A stretch of 46,221 nt of DNA from Prevotellaceae bacterium. GTDB lineage: Bacteria; Bacteroidota; Bacteroidia; Bacteroidales; Bacteroidaceae. Positions 1-8,003 of the stretch are shown piece by piece. The stretch spans positions 1 to 46,221 of the forward strand of contig JAQXXT010000035.1 in the NCBI GenBank assembly GCA_029226205.1, given 5' to 3'. Within the stretch, counting starts at the first letter, position 1; every line of letters starts with the position of its first letter. Made by a program: the position numbers and the translations under genes. The notes under the pieces are model-generated. The model had not been told where the DNA came from, made no database searches, and saw only the letters and a program-made list of their open reading frames with translations.

Positions 1-1
1 A

Positions 2-175
2 AAGACGAAGATAAAGATGAAGGTAAGTCAATGCTTCAGATCAGAAAAAGGCGAGGAGGCCTTTGCCGTACTTCATTCATTGATGGAGACAGCCAAGAAA
101 AATGGTCAGTCAGCTTTCAACGTACTCAGAACCATTGCCAGCACAGGGCAATGGACGCCCGACTGTGCCCGTTAG
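2..175 (+). CDS. Transposase, C-terminal fragment (IS66-like, family uncertain), cut by the window edge
   Basis: An open frame enters from the left edge and stops at TAG 173-175, giving 57 residues. The segment around FRSEKGEEAFAVLHS followed by METAKKNG resembles the extreme C-terminus of DDE transposases of the IS66 type, where an 'FRS..GA..F..L.S...TA...G' pattern is usual; I cannot confirm the family without a search. Upstream sequence is outside the window, so it cannot be judged whether the copy is intact. No clear terminal inverted repeat is visible just downstream. The neighbouring 200-580 stretch looks like decayed repeat DNA, which fits the edge of a mobile-element insertion. Confidence 0.5.
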   Translation, partial: KTKIKMKVSQCFRSEKGEEAFAVLHSLMETAKKNGQSAFNVLRTIASTGQWTPDCAR

Positions 176-228
176 TCTGCACTCATAATAGGATAGAGTA
201 GACAGGTAAATGTGATTGACCATCTTTT

Positions 229-416
229 CATCTCGCAGAGCTGCAGAGAACCACCTTATGATTTTGAGTATCTGAGTTTTCTTGAGAGGTCTAAAGGCCT
301 TTCGCGGAGATGCTATACCATCTGTCTTCTCCCAAGGCCGAACGCCACTCGAAGATCTCAGCGGTCCGAAATTACCACCTCTGCGGCTCTATAATCTCTG
401 CGGCTCTGCGTGAGAT
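229..416. repeat. Inverted repeat pair of the 'CTCTGCGxCTCTGCG' type in a gene-free stretch
   Basis: TCTCGCAGAGCTGCAGAGA at 229-247 is the near reverse complement of TCTCTGCGGCTCTGCGTGAG at about 396-415. Between the arms lies further related sequence (CACCTCTGCGGCTCT near 378-392). Such Bacteroidales intergenic repeats often yield spurious short ORFs; a 60-codon ORF at 212-394 falls here and I do not accept it as a gene. The stretch 176-586 holds these repeats, a half copy of the family A repeat and the topA promoter, and no credible gene. Confidence 0.5.
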
Positions 417-468
417 TTAACGGCTATCATATCATAATGTAAAAGAATCTCGCCCTGCTGAATAGTTA

Positions 469-481
469 CACCCTACGGAGG
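469..481 (-). repeat. Remnant half copy of the family A intergenic repeat
   Basis: CACCCTACGGAGG is identical to the outer end of the family A repeat seen on the minus strand at 7620-7632 and 21479-21491, but the hairpin part is missing. It is either a decayed copy or a target-site trace. Confidence 0.4.
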
Positions 482-549
482 TAGTCGTTAAAAATATTAA
501 AAAACCAAAATTTTCATCTATATAATAAGGTATAAGGAAAAGTTTTGCT

Positions 550-557
550 TACTTTTG
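550..557 (+). promoter_or_regulatory. Candidate -7 box for topA
   Basis: TACTTTTG fits the Bacteroidetes -7 consensus TAnnTTTG and lies 30 nt before the topA start. I see no TTTG at the usual 19-21 nt upstream spacing, so the promoter is only half supported. Confidence 0.4.
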
Positions 558-586
558 TGCCGAGAAATATATAAGGTAAGCGAAAT

Positions 587-2929
587 ATGCAAGAAAATCT
601 GGTTATTGTAGAGAGCCCGGCGAAGGCCAAGACGATAGAGAAGTTCTTGGGCAAGGATTACAAGGTGATGTCCTCTTATGGACATATCCGAGATCTGAAG
701 CGCAAGGAGCTGAGTATAGACAAGGCGACGATGGAACCGCATTATGAGATTCCGGAAGACAAGCGGAATGTCGTCGCCGAACTCCGAGAGAATGCCAAGA
801 AAGCACATAAGGTATGGCTTGCGTCCGATGAGGATCGTGAGGGAGAGGCTATCTCCTGGCATCTCTGTGAGGTCCTCGGCTTTGATGAGGCTCATACCAG
901 TCGTATTGTCTTCCATGAGATCACGAAACCCGCTATTCTCGATGCTATCCAGCATCCCCGCCATCTGGACATGAATCTTGTCAATGCCCAGCAGGCCCGT
1001 CGTGTCCTCGACCGCCTCGTGGGTTTCGAGCTCTCCCCGGTGTTATGGCGTAAGGTGAAGCCGGCGCTCAGTGCCGGTCGTGTGCAGAGTGTCGCCGTCC
1101 GTCTCATCGTAGAGCGTGAGCGTGAGATCCAGGCTTTCAAGAGTGAGCCTTACTACCGTGTCACGGCCCTTTTCACCCTTTCCTCCGATGGAAAGACGAG
1201 TGAGGTGAAGGCCGAGCTCGACCGTCGTTTCAAGACCCATGACGAAGTTGTCGCCTTTCTCGAGAAACTGAAGACGGCCACGTTCTCCGTTGACAGTGTG
1301 ACGAAGAAGCCGTTGCGCCGTTCCCCGGCACCCCCGTTTACCACGTCCACATTGCAGCAGGAAGCCGCGAGAAAGCTCGGTTTCACCGTGTCACAGACGA
1401 TGATGGTCGCCCAGCGTCTCTACGAAGCCGGAAAGATCACCTATATGCGAACCGACTCCGTGAACCTCTCGTCGCTGGCTATCAATACGAGTAAGGATGA
1501 GATTATCAAGCTCTGGGGCAAGGAATACAGTCAGCCCCGTACCTATCATACCCATTCCAAGGGAGCCCAGGAGGCCCATGAGGCTATCCGTCCTACGTTC
1601 ATGTCCGATCAGGAGATCGACGGCACGAACCAGGAGAAGCGCCTCTACAACCTTATCTGGAAGCGTACTGCCGCCTGTCAGATGGCTGACGCCCAGTTGG
1701 AGAAGACGACAGCCCTGATCAATATCAGTGGTGCCGACGAGCATTTCGTCGCTACCGGTGAAGTCGTCGCTTTTGACGGTTTCCTGAAAGTTTACCGCGA
1801 ATCCACCGATGACGAGAGTACCCAGGATGACAACCTCCGCATGCTTCCCGCCATGAAGAGTGGTGACGTGCTCACGCGAGATGAAGTCACGGCAACGGAG
1901 CGTTTCTCCCAGGGCCCCGTGCGATATACCGAAGCCAGTCTCGTCCATAAGCTCGAGGAACTCGGTATCGGCCGTCCGTCTACTTACGCGCCGACGATCT
2001 CCACGATCCAGCAGCGCGAGTATGTCATGAAGGGCGACCGTCCCGGCGAGGACCGTGCCTATACCATCGACACCCTCAAGGGCGATGAGATCAGCCATAC
2101 GGAGAAACATGAGATGGCCGGTTCCGACAAGGGCAAGCTCCTGCCGACAGATATCGGTATCGTCGTCAACGACTTCCTCATGCAGAACTTCCCCGAGATC
2201 ATGGACTATAACTTCACGGCGAAGGTGGAGCAGCAGTTCGACCAGATTGCCGAGGGCAAGGAGGAGTGGCACCAGATGCTGAAGGACTTCGACAAGCAGT
2301 TTGAGCCGACGGTGGAGAAGGTCCTCAACTCCCGCAGCGAGCATAAGGCCGGCGAGCGTGAGCTCGGCACGGACCCGCAGAGCGGCCGTCCCGTCTTCGT
2401 GAAGATCGGCCGTTATGGTCCCGTGGTACAGATCGGTACTGCCGAGGATGAGGAGAAGCCGAAGTTCGCGCAGATCCCTAAGGACAAGAGCATGGAGACG
2501 ATCACCCTCGCCGAGGCCCTTGAGCTCTTCAAGCTCCCGCGTACTGTTGGTAATTTCGAGGGCGAGCCGGTGACGATCGGCGCCGGCCGTTTCGGTCCTT
2601 ATGTCCTCCATAAAGGAAAATATGTCTCCATCCCGAAGACCCTCAACCCGATGACGATGAGTCTCGAGGAGGCCATCACCCTCGTCATCAAGAAGCGTGA
2701 GGCGGAGAAGAAGCGTCATATCAAGACGTTCCCCGAGGATGAGAAGATGGAGATCCTCAACGGTCGTTTCGGACCTTATATCGCCTATGACGGCCGCAAC
2801 TACAAGATCATGCCGAAGGCCCTCGCCGAGAAGCCCGGGGAGCTGACCTACGAGCAGTGCAAGGAGATCATTGCCAAGGCACCGGAACCGAAGGCACGAA
2901 CGAGAAGAACGAGAACGGCAAAGAAATGA
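587..2929 (+). CDS. topA: DNA topoisomerase I (type IA)
   Basis: This enzyme relaxes negatively supercoiled DNA by a single-strand passage mechanism in the nucleoid. The TOPRIM domain opens with LVIVESPAKAKTIEKFL (residues 5-21) and the DEDREGE metal-binding run follows near residue 82. The catalytic tyrosine is Y286 in GKITYMRTDSVNLS. Three topoisomerase C-terminal repeats are visible as KIGRYGPVVQIG, GAGRFGPYVLHKGKYV and NGRFGPYIAYDGRNYKI. There are no paired CxxC zinc ribbons such as E. coli TopA carries, and the protein ends in a basic RTRRTRTAKK tail, both as expected for Bacteroidetes. The length of 780 is normal for the group. The stop overlaps the aroK start (ATGA), which implies translational coupling. 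Confidence 0.97.
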   Translation: MQENLVIVESPAKAKTIEKFLGKDYKVMSSYGHIRDLKRKELSIDKATMEPHYEIPEDKRNVVAELRENAKKAHKVWLASDEDREGEAISWHLCEVLGFDEAHTSRIVFHEITKPAILDAIQHPRHLDMNLVNAQQARRVLDRLVGFELSPVLWRKVKPALSAGRVQSVAVRLIVEREREIQAFKSEPYYRVTALFTLSSDGKTSEVKAELDRRFKTHDEVVAFLEKLKTATFSVDSVTKKPLRRSPAPPFTTSTLQQEAARKLGFTVSQTMMVAQRLYEAGKITYMRTDSVNLSSLAINTSKDEIIKLWGKEYSQPRTYHTHSKGAQEAHEAIRPTFMSDQEIDGTNQEKRLYNLIWKRTAACQMADAQLEKTTALINISGADEHFVATGEVVAFDGFLKVYRESTDDESTQDDNLRMLPAMKSGDVLTRDEVTATERFSQGPVRYTEASLVHKLEELGIGRPSTYAPTISTIQQREYVMKGDRPGEDRAYTIDTLKGDEISHTEKHEMAGSDKGKLLPTDIGIVVNDFLMQNFPEIMDYNFTAKVEQQFDQIAEGKEEWHQMLKDFDKQFEPTVEKVLNSRSEHKAGERELGTDPQSGRPVFVKIGRYGPVVQIGTAEDEEKPKFAQIPKDKSMETITLAEALELFKLPRTVGNFEGEPVTIGAGRFGPYVLHKGKYVSIPKTLNPMTMSLEEAITLVIKKREAEKKRHIKTFPEDEKMEILNGRFGPYIAYDGRNYKIMPKALAEKPGELTYEQCKEIIAKAPEPKARTRRTRTAKK

Positions 2930-3462
2930 GACGTATCATCATCATTGGTTATATGGGTGCCGGCAAGACGACTGTCGGTCGCGCCCTGGCGAACGACCTC
3001 GGCATGGAGTTCTACGACCTCGACTGGTATATCGAGAGCCGTATGCACCGTACCGTCAAGCAGCTCTTCGACGAGCGTGGCGAGGACGGCTTCCGCAAGA
3101 TTGAGCATAACCTCCTCCATGAGGTGGCGGAGTTTGAGGACATCGTCCTCTCCTGCGGTGGCGGCACGCCGTGTTTCTTCGACAATATGGACTATATGAA
3201 CCGCCAGGGCGACACCGTCTATCTGAAGGCGACGCCGGAGGTGCTCTATGGCCATCTGAAGATGGGCAAGACGGTGAGGCCGCTGTTGCTCAACAAGACG
3301 CCGGAGGAGGTGCAGGCCTTCGTCCGAGAGCAGCTGGAACAGCGTGAGCCTTACTATTCGAAGGCGAAGCACACCCTCGATGTCTGTCTGATGGACAACT
3401 ACGACAAGATCAAGATCTCCGTGGAGAAGCTCAAGGAGCTCCTCCGTTTGGATAAGGAATAA
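2926..3462 (+). CDS. aroK: Shikimate kinase
   Basis: The enzyme phosphorylates shikimate at the 3-hydroxyl with ATP, the fifth step of the chorismate pathway, in the cytoplasm. Starting at ATG 2926, which overlaps the topA stop as ATGA, gives 178 residues, the usual size; a start further upstream (2857) would add a stretch inside topA and is rejected. The P-loop is GYMGAGKTT (residues 8-16). The shikimate-binding D-D motif (FYDLDWYIE), the CGGGTP glycine loop, the lid arginine in VRPLL and the adenine-side REPYY segment are all present. The gene is followed after 19 nt by speA and is probably cotranscribed with topA and speA. Confidence 0.95.
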   Translation: MRRIIIIGYMGAGKTTVGRALANDLGMEFYDLDWYIESRMHRTVKQLFDERGEDGFRKIEHNLLHEVAEFEDIVLSCGGGTPCFFDNMDYMNRQGDTVYLKATPEVLYGHLKMGKTVRPLLLNKTPEEVQAFVREQLEQREPYYSKAKHTLDVCLMDNYDKIKISVEKLKELLRLDKE

Positions 3463-3481
3463 CTTAAAAAACATATTACAG

Positions 3482-5374
3482 GTGGAAAAGTGGACGATAG
3501 AGGACTCCAAGGAACTCTATAATATCAATGGCTGGGGAACCTCCTATTTCGGCATCAACGAGAAAGGAGACGTTTATGTCACCCCTTGTAAGGACAATAC
3601 GCAGATCGACCTGCGTGACGTGATGGACGAGCTGGCCCTTCGTGACGTGCAGCCGCCCGTGCTCCTCCGTTTTCCGGATATTCTCGACAACCGTATCGAG
3701 AAGATGGCGTCATGCTATGAGAAGGCGAAGAAGGAGTACGACTTCAAGGGCGAGAGCTACATCATCTATCCCATCAAGGTCAACCAGATGCAGCCCGTCG
3801 TCGATGAGATCATCTCCCATGGCGCGAAGTTCAACCTCGGTCTGGAGGCCGGCTCGAAGCCTGAGCTCCATGCCGTCATCGCCGTGCAGTGCAAGAGCAA
3901 CTCCCTGATCATCTGTAACGGTTATAAGGATGAGAGCTATATCGAGCTCGCCATGCTGGCGCAGAAGCTCGGCAAGCGTATCTTCATCGTCGTCGAGAAA
4001 CTCAATGAGATCGAGGTCATCGCCCGTACCGCCGAGCGCCTGCATGTGAAGCCGAATATCGGCATCCGCATCAAGCTCGCCAGTTCCGGCTCGGGCAAGT
4101 GGGCCGAGAGCGGTGGTGACGCCTCGAAGTTCGGCCTCACGCCGTCGGAGCTCCTGCAGGCCCTGGAGAAGCTCGACGCTGTCGGTCTCCACGACTGCGT
4201 GAAACTCATCCATTTCCATATCGGCTCACAGATCACGAAGATCCGCCGCATCCAGAATGCCCTCACGGAGGCCGGACAGTATTATGTCAACCTCCGGAAG
4301 ATGGGCTATAATATAGAGTATGTCGACTGTGGCGGTGGTCTCGGTGTCGACTACGACGGTACCCGTTCGAGCAACAGCGAGAGCTCCGTCAACTATTCCA
4401 TCCAGGAGTATATCAACGACTGCGTCTATGCCTTCGTCGATATCGCCAATAAGAACAACATCCCCCATCCGAATATCATCACGGAGAGCGGTCGTTCCCT
4501 CGCCGCCCATCACTCTGTCCTCATCCTCGATGTCCTCGGCGTGGCCTCGCTGCCCGAGATGCCTGAGGAGTTTGAGGCCAAGGAAACGGACCATCAGCTC
4601 GTGAAGGACCTCTATGAGATCTGGGACCACCTCAGTCCTAAGTCGATGCTGGAGGACTGGCATGATGCCGACCAGATCCGTGAGGACTGTCTCGACCTCT
4701 TCGCCCATGGCATGGTCGACCTGAAGACGCGTGCCGAGGTGGAGGCGATGTACTGGAGTGTCTGTCATGAGATCAACGCTATCTGCAAGACCCTCAAGCA
4801 TGTCCCCGACGAGCTGAAAGGACTCGACAAGCTGTTGGCCGACAAGTATTTCTGCAACTTCTCCCTCTTCCAGAGTCTCCCCGACTGCTGGGGTATCGAC
4901 CAGCTCTTCCCCGTCATGCCCATCGAGCGGCTCAACGAGCGTCCGACACGTAACTGTACGCTGCAGGATATCACGTGCGACAGTGACGGAAAGGTTGCCA
5001 ACTTCGCCGTCAACGGTACGCAGTCGAACGTGCTGCCCGTCCATACCGTCCGTCCGGGAGAGCCGTATTATATCGGCGTGTTCCTCGTGGGCGCCTATCA
5101 GGAGATTCTCGGTGACATGCACAACCTCTTCGGCGACACCAATGCCGCCCATATCTCCGTGAAGGACGGCACGTATCATATCGACCAGATCATCGACGGA
5201 GAGACGGTGGAGGAGGTCTTGGAGTATGTACAGTACAACCCGAAGAAACTCGTGCGCCGCCTTGAGCAGTGGGTCACGAAGAGTGTGAAGGAAGGCAAGC
5301 TGTCCCTCGAGGAGGGCAAGGAGTTCCTGAGCACGTACCGTTCGGGATTGTACGGATATACGTATTTGGAATAA
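3482..5374 (+). CDS. speA: Biosynthetic arginine decarboxylase (PLP-dependent)
   Basis: It converts arginine to agmatine, the first step of the agmatine route to putrescine and spermidine. The 630-residue length matches the SpeA family. The PLP Schiff-base lysine is K99 in YPIKVNQMQPV. HIGSQI, the glycine-rich DCGGGLGVDYDG and ESGRSLAAHHSVL are the typical alanine-racemase-fold barrel motifs, and GVFLVGAYQEILGDMHNLFGD is the family's C-terminal signature near the active site of the partner subunit. The only reasonable start is GTG 3482 (MEKWTIEDSKELYNINGWGT), since no in-frame ATG precedes it after the aroK stop and the homologous N-terminus begins here. It lies 28 nt before argB, so arginine synthesis and its diversion to polyamines sit in one transcript. 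Confidence 0.96.
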   Translation: MEKWTIEDSKELYNINGWGTSYFGINEKGDVYVTPCKDNTQIDLRDVMDELALRDVQPPVLLRFPDILDNRIEKMASCYEKAKKEYDFKGESYIIYPIKVNQMQPVVDEIISHGAKFNLGLEAGSKPELHAVIAVQCKSNSLIICNGYKDESYIELAMLAQKLGKRIFIVVEKLNEIEVIARTAERLHVKPNIGIRIKLASSGSGKWAESGGDASKFGLTPSELLQALEKLDAVGLHDCVKLIHFHIGSQITKIRRIQNALTEAGQYYVNLRKMGYNIEYVDCGGGLGVDYDGTRSSNSESSVNYSIQEYINDCVYAFVDIANKNNIPHPNIITESGRSLAAHHSVLILDVLGVASLPEMPEEFEAKETDHQLVKDLYEIWDHLSPKSMLEDWHDADQIREDCLDLFAHGMVDLKTRAEVEAMYWSVCHEINAICKTLKHVPDELKGLDKLLADKYFCNFSLFQSLPDCWGIDQLFPVMPIERLNERPTRNCTLQDITCDSDGKVANFAVNGTQSNVLPVHTVRPGEPYYIGVFLVGAYQEILGDMHNLFGDTNAAHISVKDGTYHIDQIIDGETVEEVLEYVQYNPKKLVRRLEQWVTKSVKEGKLSLEEGKEFLSTYRSGLYGYTYLE

Positions 5375-5402
5375 CCCCCACGGTGGAAAAAACGGAAATG
5401 TT

Positions 5403-6173
5403 ATGGAGAAATTATTTGTTGTGAAGGTCGGCGGCGCCATCGTGGAGGATGCCGACCGCTTGACACGCCTGCTGGCCGATTTCGCGGCCATACCGGGGCG
5501 GAAGGTCCTTGTGCATGGCGGAGGACGCCGTGCCACGAAGATCGCGGCAGCCCTCGGCATAGAGAGTAAGATGGTCGGTGGACGCCGTATCACCGATGCC
5601 GACATGCTGGAGGTCGTGACGATGGTCTATGGTGGTCTCGTCAACAAGAACCTCGTGGCCCGTCTGCAGGCCGCCGGCGTCAATGCCCTCGGTCTGACGG
5701 GTGCCGACATGGATGTCATCCGCAGTCACCGCCGTCCCGTGAAGGATGGTGTCGACTTCGGTTTCGTCGGAGATGTGGAGAAGGTCAACGGCCGAATGCT
5801 GCAGACGCTCATCGAGGAGGGCGTGACACCTGTCATGGCACCGCTGACACATGACGGGAAAGGTACGATCCTCAATACCAATGCTGACACGATCGCCTCG
5901 GAGACGTCCAAGGCCCTTGCGCCGTATTATGACGTGACCCTCGTGTATGCCTTTGAGAAGAAGGGCGTGCTTCGTGATGCCGATGATGACGACAGTGTCA
6001 TCCCGACGATCACCGCCGCTGATTTCGAGCGTCTGAAGGCTGATGGTGTCGTCTCCGGTGGTATGCTGCCGAAGATCGAGAATGCCCTCGCTGCCGTCCG
6101 TGCCGGTGTCAAGGCTGTCAACATCACCCTCGCCACCGCCATCGACGGGAAACATGGAACGACCATCTGCTGA
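5403..6173 (+). CDS. argB: Acetylglutamate kinase family (N-acyl-glutamate kinase)
   Basis: An amino-acid kinase of 256 residues that phosphorylates the side chain of an N-acylated glutamate in arginine biosynthesis. FVVKVGGAIV, LVHGGGRRATK, the GLTGAD segment, ILNTNADTIASE and GGMLPKIENALAAV are the recognised ATP- and substrate-binding motifs. It lacks the N-terminal helix that goes with arginine feedback inhibition in the longer hexameric enzymes, so feedback control is unlikely. In some Bacteroidetes (known from B. fragilis transcarbamylase work) the pathway uses succinylated rather than acetylated intermediates; whether that applies here cannot be read from sequence. The TGA stop is shared with the left edge of a family A repeat. 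Confidence 0.93.
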   Translation: MEKLFVVKVGGAIVEDADRLTRLLADFAAIPGRKVLVHGGGRRATKIAAALGIESKMVGGRRITDADMLEVVTMVYGGLVNKNLVARLQAAGVNALGLTGADMDVIRSHRRPVKDGVDFGFVGDVEKVNGRMLQTLIEEGVTPVMAPLTHDGKGTILNTNADTIASETSKALAPYYDVTLVYAFEKKGVLRDADDDDSVIPTITAADFERLKADGVVSGGMLPKIENALAAVRAGVKAVNITLATAIDGKHGTTIC

Positions 6174-6338
6174 TCCACCGTAGGGTGCGGCCCTTGTGGC
6201 CGTCCTAATGTGGAATTTCCCCCTCGTAGGGTGCGGCCCTTGTGGCCGTCCTAACCAGGAATCGTGGCGTTAGGGCGCCCACAAGGGGTGCCCCTACGGT
6301 GGGAATCAGGGCGCCCACAAGGGGTGCCCCTACGGTGG
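6174..6338. repeat. REP-like cluster I: A+, A+, B-, B-
   Basis: Two forward family A units (6175-6208 and 6222-6254: GTAG then a GGTGCGGCC/GGCCGTCC hairpin around CTTGT) face two reverse family B units (6270-6302 and 6307-6338: stem GGGC/GCCC with CCCTTGTGGG). The A-to-B inverted pair is joined by 'CCAGGAATCGTGGCG', a linker that recurs at other clusters. The cluster starts immediately after the argB stop and ends 20 nt before the sigma-factor promoter, so it may also act as the 3' end structure of the topA-argB transcript. Confidence 0.9.
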
Positions 6339-6358
6339 AACTGCGAAGAAACGTTAAA

Positions 6359-6391
6359 TTTGAGAGAAAATCAAATAAACTTGTAACTTTC
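6359..6391 (+). promoter_or_regulatory. Bacteroidetes-type promoter of the sigma/anti-sigma pair
   Basis: TTTG at 6359-6362, a 21-nt spacer, then TAACTTTC at 6384-6391. This matches TTTG-N19-21-TAnnTTTG with one mismatch at the last base. It lies 32 nt before the start of the sigma factor gene. Confidence 0.65.
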
Positions 6392-6423
6392 GGCCCATAC
6401 AGTCGTCGTTAATTATAGAGAGG

Positions 6424-6936
6424 ATGAAAAAGATCAGTTTTACCAACGACATCTTGCCGCTCAAGAACATCATCTATCGAGTAGCGCTACGCATTACGCT
6501 CAATAGAGAGGAGTCGGAAGACATCACGCAGGACACACTGGTCAAGGTCTGGAACAACCGCGAGAACTGGGACCATATCGACTCCATCGAGGCCTATAGT
6601 CTCACCATCGCGAGGAACCTCGCTCTCGATCGCAAGAAACTGCACGAAAACCAAGTCAGTAGTCTGGATGAAAGTCCGATAGAGCGACCCGACCAAGCCT
6701 CCAATCCCTATGAGCAGGTGCAGCACAAGGACGAGATCCTGGCTGTGAAGAAGCTCGTAGACGATTTACCCGAGAAGCAGCGGAGCTGCATGCAGCTCCG
6801 CGATTTCGAAGGGAAGAGCTACAAGGAGATCGCTGCCATCCTGGGCATCACGGAGGAGCAGGTGAAAGTCAACATCTTCCGCGCCCGCCAGACAGTGAAA
6901 CAGAATTTCAAGAAATTTGACCGTTATGGATTATAA
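6424..6936 (+). CDS. ECF-type RNA polymerase sigma factor
   Basis: A 170-residue sigma-70 family protein with only regions 2 and 4, the ECF plan. Region 2 runs from about residue 15 to 75 (REESEDITQDTLVKVWNN and the -10 recognition helix near SLTIARNLALDRKK). Region 4 covers about 108-158 (LPEKQRSCMQLRDFEGKSYKEIAAILGITEEQVKVNIFRARQTVK), with a clear helix-turn-helix. It presumably directs a small regulon when released from a membrane partner. The gene overlaps the next one by 11 nt, so the two are translationally coupled and form a cis pair. The target promoters cannot be identified from this window. Confidence 0.9.
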   Translation: MKKISFTNDILPLKNIIYRVALRITLNREESEDITQDTLVKVWNNRENWDHIDSIEAYSLTIARNLALDRKKLHENQVSSLDESPIERPDQASNPYEQVQHKDEILAVKKLVDDLPEKQRSCMQLRDFEGKSYKEIAAILGITEEQVKVNIFRARQTVKQNFKKFDRYGL

Positions 6937-7408
6937 ATACATCAAACAACTCGTGGACCGCTACTTTGACGGGCAGACGACTCTGGAGGAAGAGGAGATT
7001 CTCCGCGCTTTCTTCAGTCAGGAGGATGTACCGGCAGAGCTGCAAGTCTACCGCGGTCTCTTCGCCTATCAGGCAGAGGAGCCGAAGGAGGACGTGCTGG
7101 GAGATGACTTTGATGAGAAGATCCTGGCCAAGATCCAAGAGGCCACGCCCGTGAAGGCCCGCGTCATCCCGATGCGCCAGCGGCTGATGCCTCTCTTCAA
7201 GGCTGCAGCTGTCGTCGCCATCTTCCTGGCCCTCGGCAATGCGGCACAGATGCCCTACAAGAGCAATGACCCAGCCACGGACAACATGCCGGGCATGGAG
7301 ATCATGAAGGGCGCCAGCACGGCTGTCAACGAGGACTCCACGACGATTGACAGTCTCCAGCAGAGCAGTATCGGCTCCACGAGCCCTACGAGCACTGCCA
7401 TCCAGTAG
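6926..7408 (+). CDS. Probable anti-sigma factor: small single-pass membrane protein
   Basis: Start ATG 6926 gives 160 residues (MDYKYIKQLVDRYFDGQTTLEEE); a TTG nine bases earlier is less likely. The acidic N-terminal half of about 85 residues would lie in the cytoplasm and begins with the 'LVDRYFDGQTTLEEE' helix common in Bacteroidetes sigma-linked proteins. One hydrophobic segment (about residues 89-105, FKAAAVVAIFLALGNAA) is the only candidate membrane span, and a Ser/Thr-rich tail follows. There is no HxxxCxxC zinc anti-sigma motif. The role as anti-sigma factor is inferred from overlap with the sigma gene and from topology, not from a recognised domain. Confidence 0.75.
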   Translation: MDYKYIKQLVDRYFDGQTTLEEEEILRAFFSQEDVPAELQVYRGLFAYQAEEPKEDVLGDDFDEKILAKIQEATPVKARVIPMRQRLMPLFKAAAVVAIFLALGNAAQMPYKSNDPATDNMPGMEIMKGASTAVNEDSTTIDSLQQSSIGSTSPTSTAIQ

Positions 7409-7509
7409 ATATTTCTATGCTTTCTCTATAAAATCATGTTTAGTAAAACAATTACGAAACTGTGAAGTTTCAGATTCTCTCAAATTTTTCATAACATACT
7501 AACGTAGAA

Positions 7510-7540
7510 AAGGGCTGCCAAGATTTTGGCAGCCCTTATT
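7510..7540 (+). terminator. Intrinsic terminator after the sigma/anti-sigma operon
   Basis: AAGGGCTGCCAA (7510-7521) pairs perfectly with TTGGCAGCCCTT (7526-7537) across a 4-nt loop. The run of T after the stem is short (CTTATT), so it may be moderately efficient. Confidence 0.75.
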
Positions 7541-7550
7541 CGATTGGTAT

Positions 7551-7712
7551 CCACCGTAGGGGCACCCCTTGTGGGCGCCCTAACGCCACAATTCCCGGTT
7601 AGGACGGCCACGAGGGCCGCACCCTACGGAGGGAATCTGCCACCGTAGGGGCACCCCTTGTGGGCGCCCTAATTGCCACATTGCGGACATGTCGGAACAT
7701 GATAAATTATCC
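7551..7712. repeat. REP-like cluster II: B+, A-, B+, D-
   Basis: B+ at 7551-7583 and A- at 7599-7632 form an inverted pair with the linker CGCCACAATTCCCGG, the reverse complement of the linker in clusters I, IV and IX. A second B+ follows at 7640-7672. At 7694-7712 GGAACATGATAAATTATCC is a reverse copy of the AT-rich family D hairpin also found at 21419-21444 and 43607-43629. The A- copy has CGAGG instead of CAAGG in its loop. No gene is seen in 7409-8003 apart from the small RNA candidate. Confidence 0.88.
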
Positions 7713-7758
7713 TGTTTCCTATGTTTGTAAAATATTTCGAAAAAAAATACGGAAAAAA

Positions 7759-7790
7759 TTTGGCAGTTCGAAATATTATGCGTAACTTTG
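7759..7790 (+). promoter_or_regulatory. Consensus promoter with no protein gene directly behind it
   Basis: TTTG at 7759-7762, 20-nt spacer, TAACTTTG at 7783-7790: an exact match to the Bacteroidetes consensus. The next 160 nt have no credible ORF and end in an intrinsic terminator, so it probably drives a small RNA. Confidence 0.75.
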
Positions 7791-7796
7791 CCATCA

Positions 7797-7957
7797 GAAA
7801 AAGAAAAGATCGATATTTCGAAACGAAATTAAGATACTTCCAGTAGTGATACTGTAATTTTTTAGACACGTAAAGTCTATAAAAACATGAATCTTTTGTG
7901 AAAAGTTAGTTATCGAAAAACAAGGTTGGTGTTTGTGAAAATGCCAACCTTTTTTTG
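7797..7957 (+). ncRNA. Candidate small RNA (about 160 nt) of unknown family
   Basis: Transcription from the consensus promoter at 7759-7790 would begin near 7797 and end at the terminator at 7922-7957. Three short hairpins are visible inside: TTTCG/CGAAA (7816-7828), CAGTA/TACTG with a GTGA loop (7841-7854) and TAGAC/GTCTA (7863-7879), followed by the terminator stem. No start codon with a plausible reading frame is present. I do not recognise the family. It could instead be a long leader of the downstream regulator, but that gene has its own promoter beyond the terminator. Both ends are predictions. Confidence 0.55.
7922..7957 (+). terminator. Intrinsic terminator of the small RNA candidate
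   Basis: AAGGTTGG (7922-7929) pairs with CCAACCTT (7944-7951) and is followed by a T run to 7956. The last T residues and the next G form the -33 TTTG of the following promoter. Confidence 0.8.
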
Positions 7958-7984
7958 TGCCCTCACATTTTTGTCGTATCTTTG
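7954..7984 (+). promoter_or_regulatory. Consensus promoter of the TPR/HTH regulator, overlapping the terminator
   Basis: TTTG at 7954-7957, 19-nt spacer, TATCTTTG at 7977-7984, again an exact consensus match. The start codon of the regulator is at 8004, giving a leader of roughly 15 nt. The -33 box lies in the T tract of the preceding terminator. Confidence 0.75.
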
Positions 7985-8003
7985 CAAGGAAAAACAGTAG
8001 GAC

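Noticed and set aside
212..394. 60-codon ORF
   Set aside because: It lies inside inverted repeat DNA, has no promoter and shows a repeat-derived sequence.
1391..2719. 442-codon open frame on the minus strand of topA
   Set aside because: It is antisense to a fully recognisable TopA, has no start context or family features, and results from the biased codon use (CTC, GTC, ATC) that keeps opposite frames open. The same applies to the long minus frames over speA, infB, sufB, sufD and sufS.
5375..5402. Possible regulatory leader before argB
   Set aside because: Only 28 nt with no hairpin or promoter; argB is simply cotranscribed with speA.
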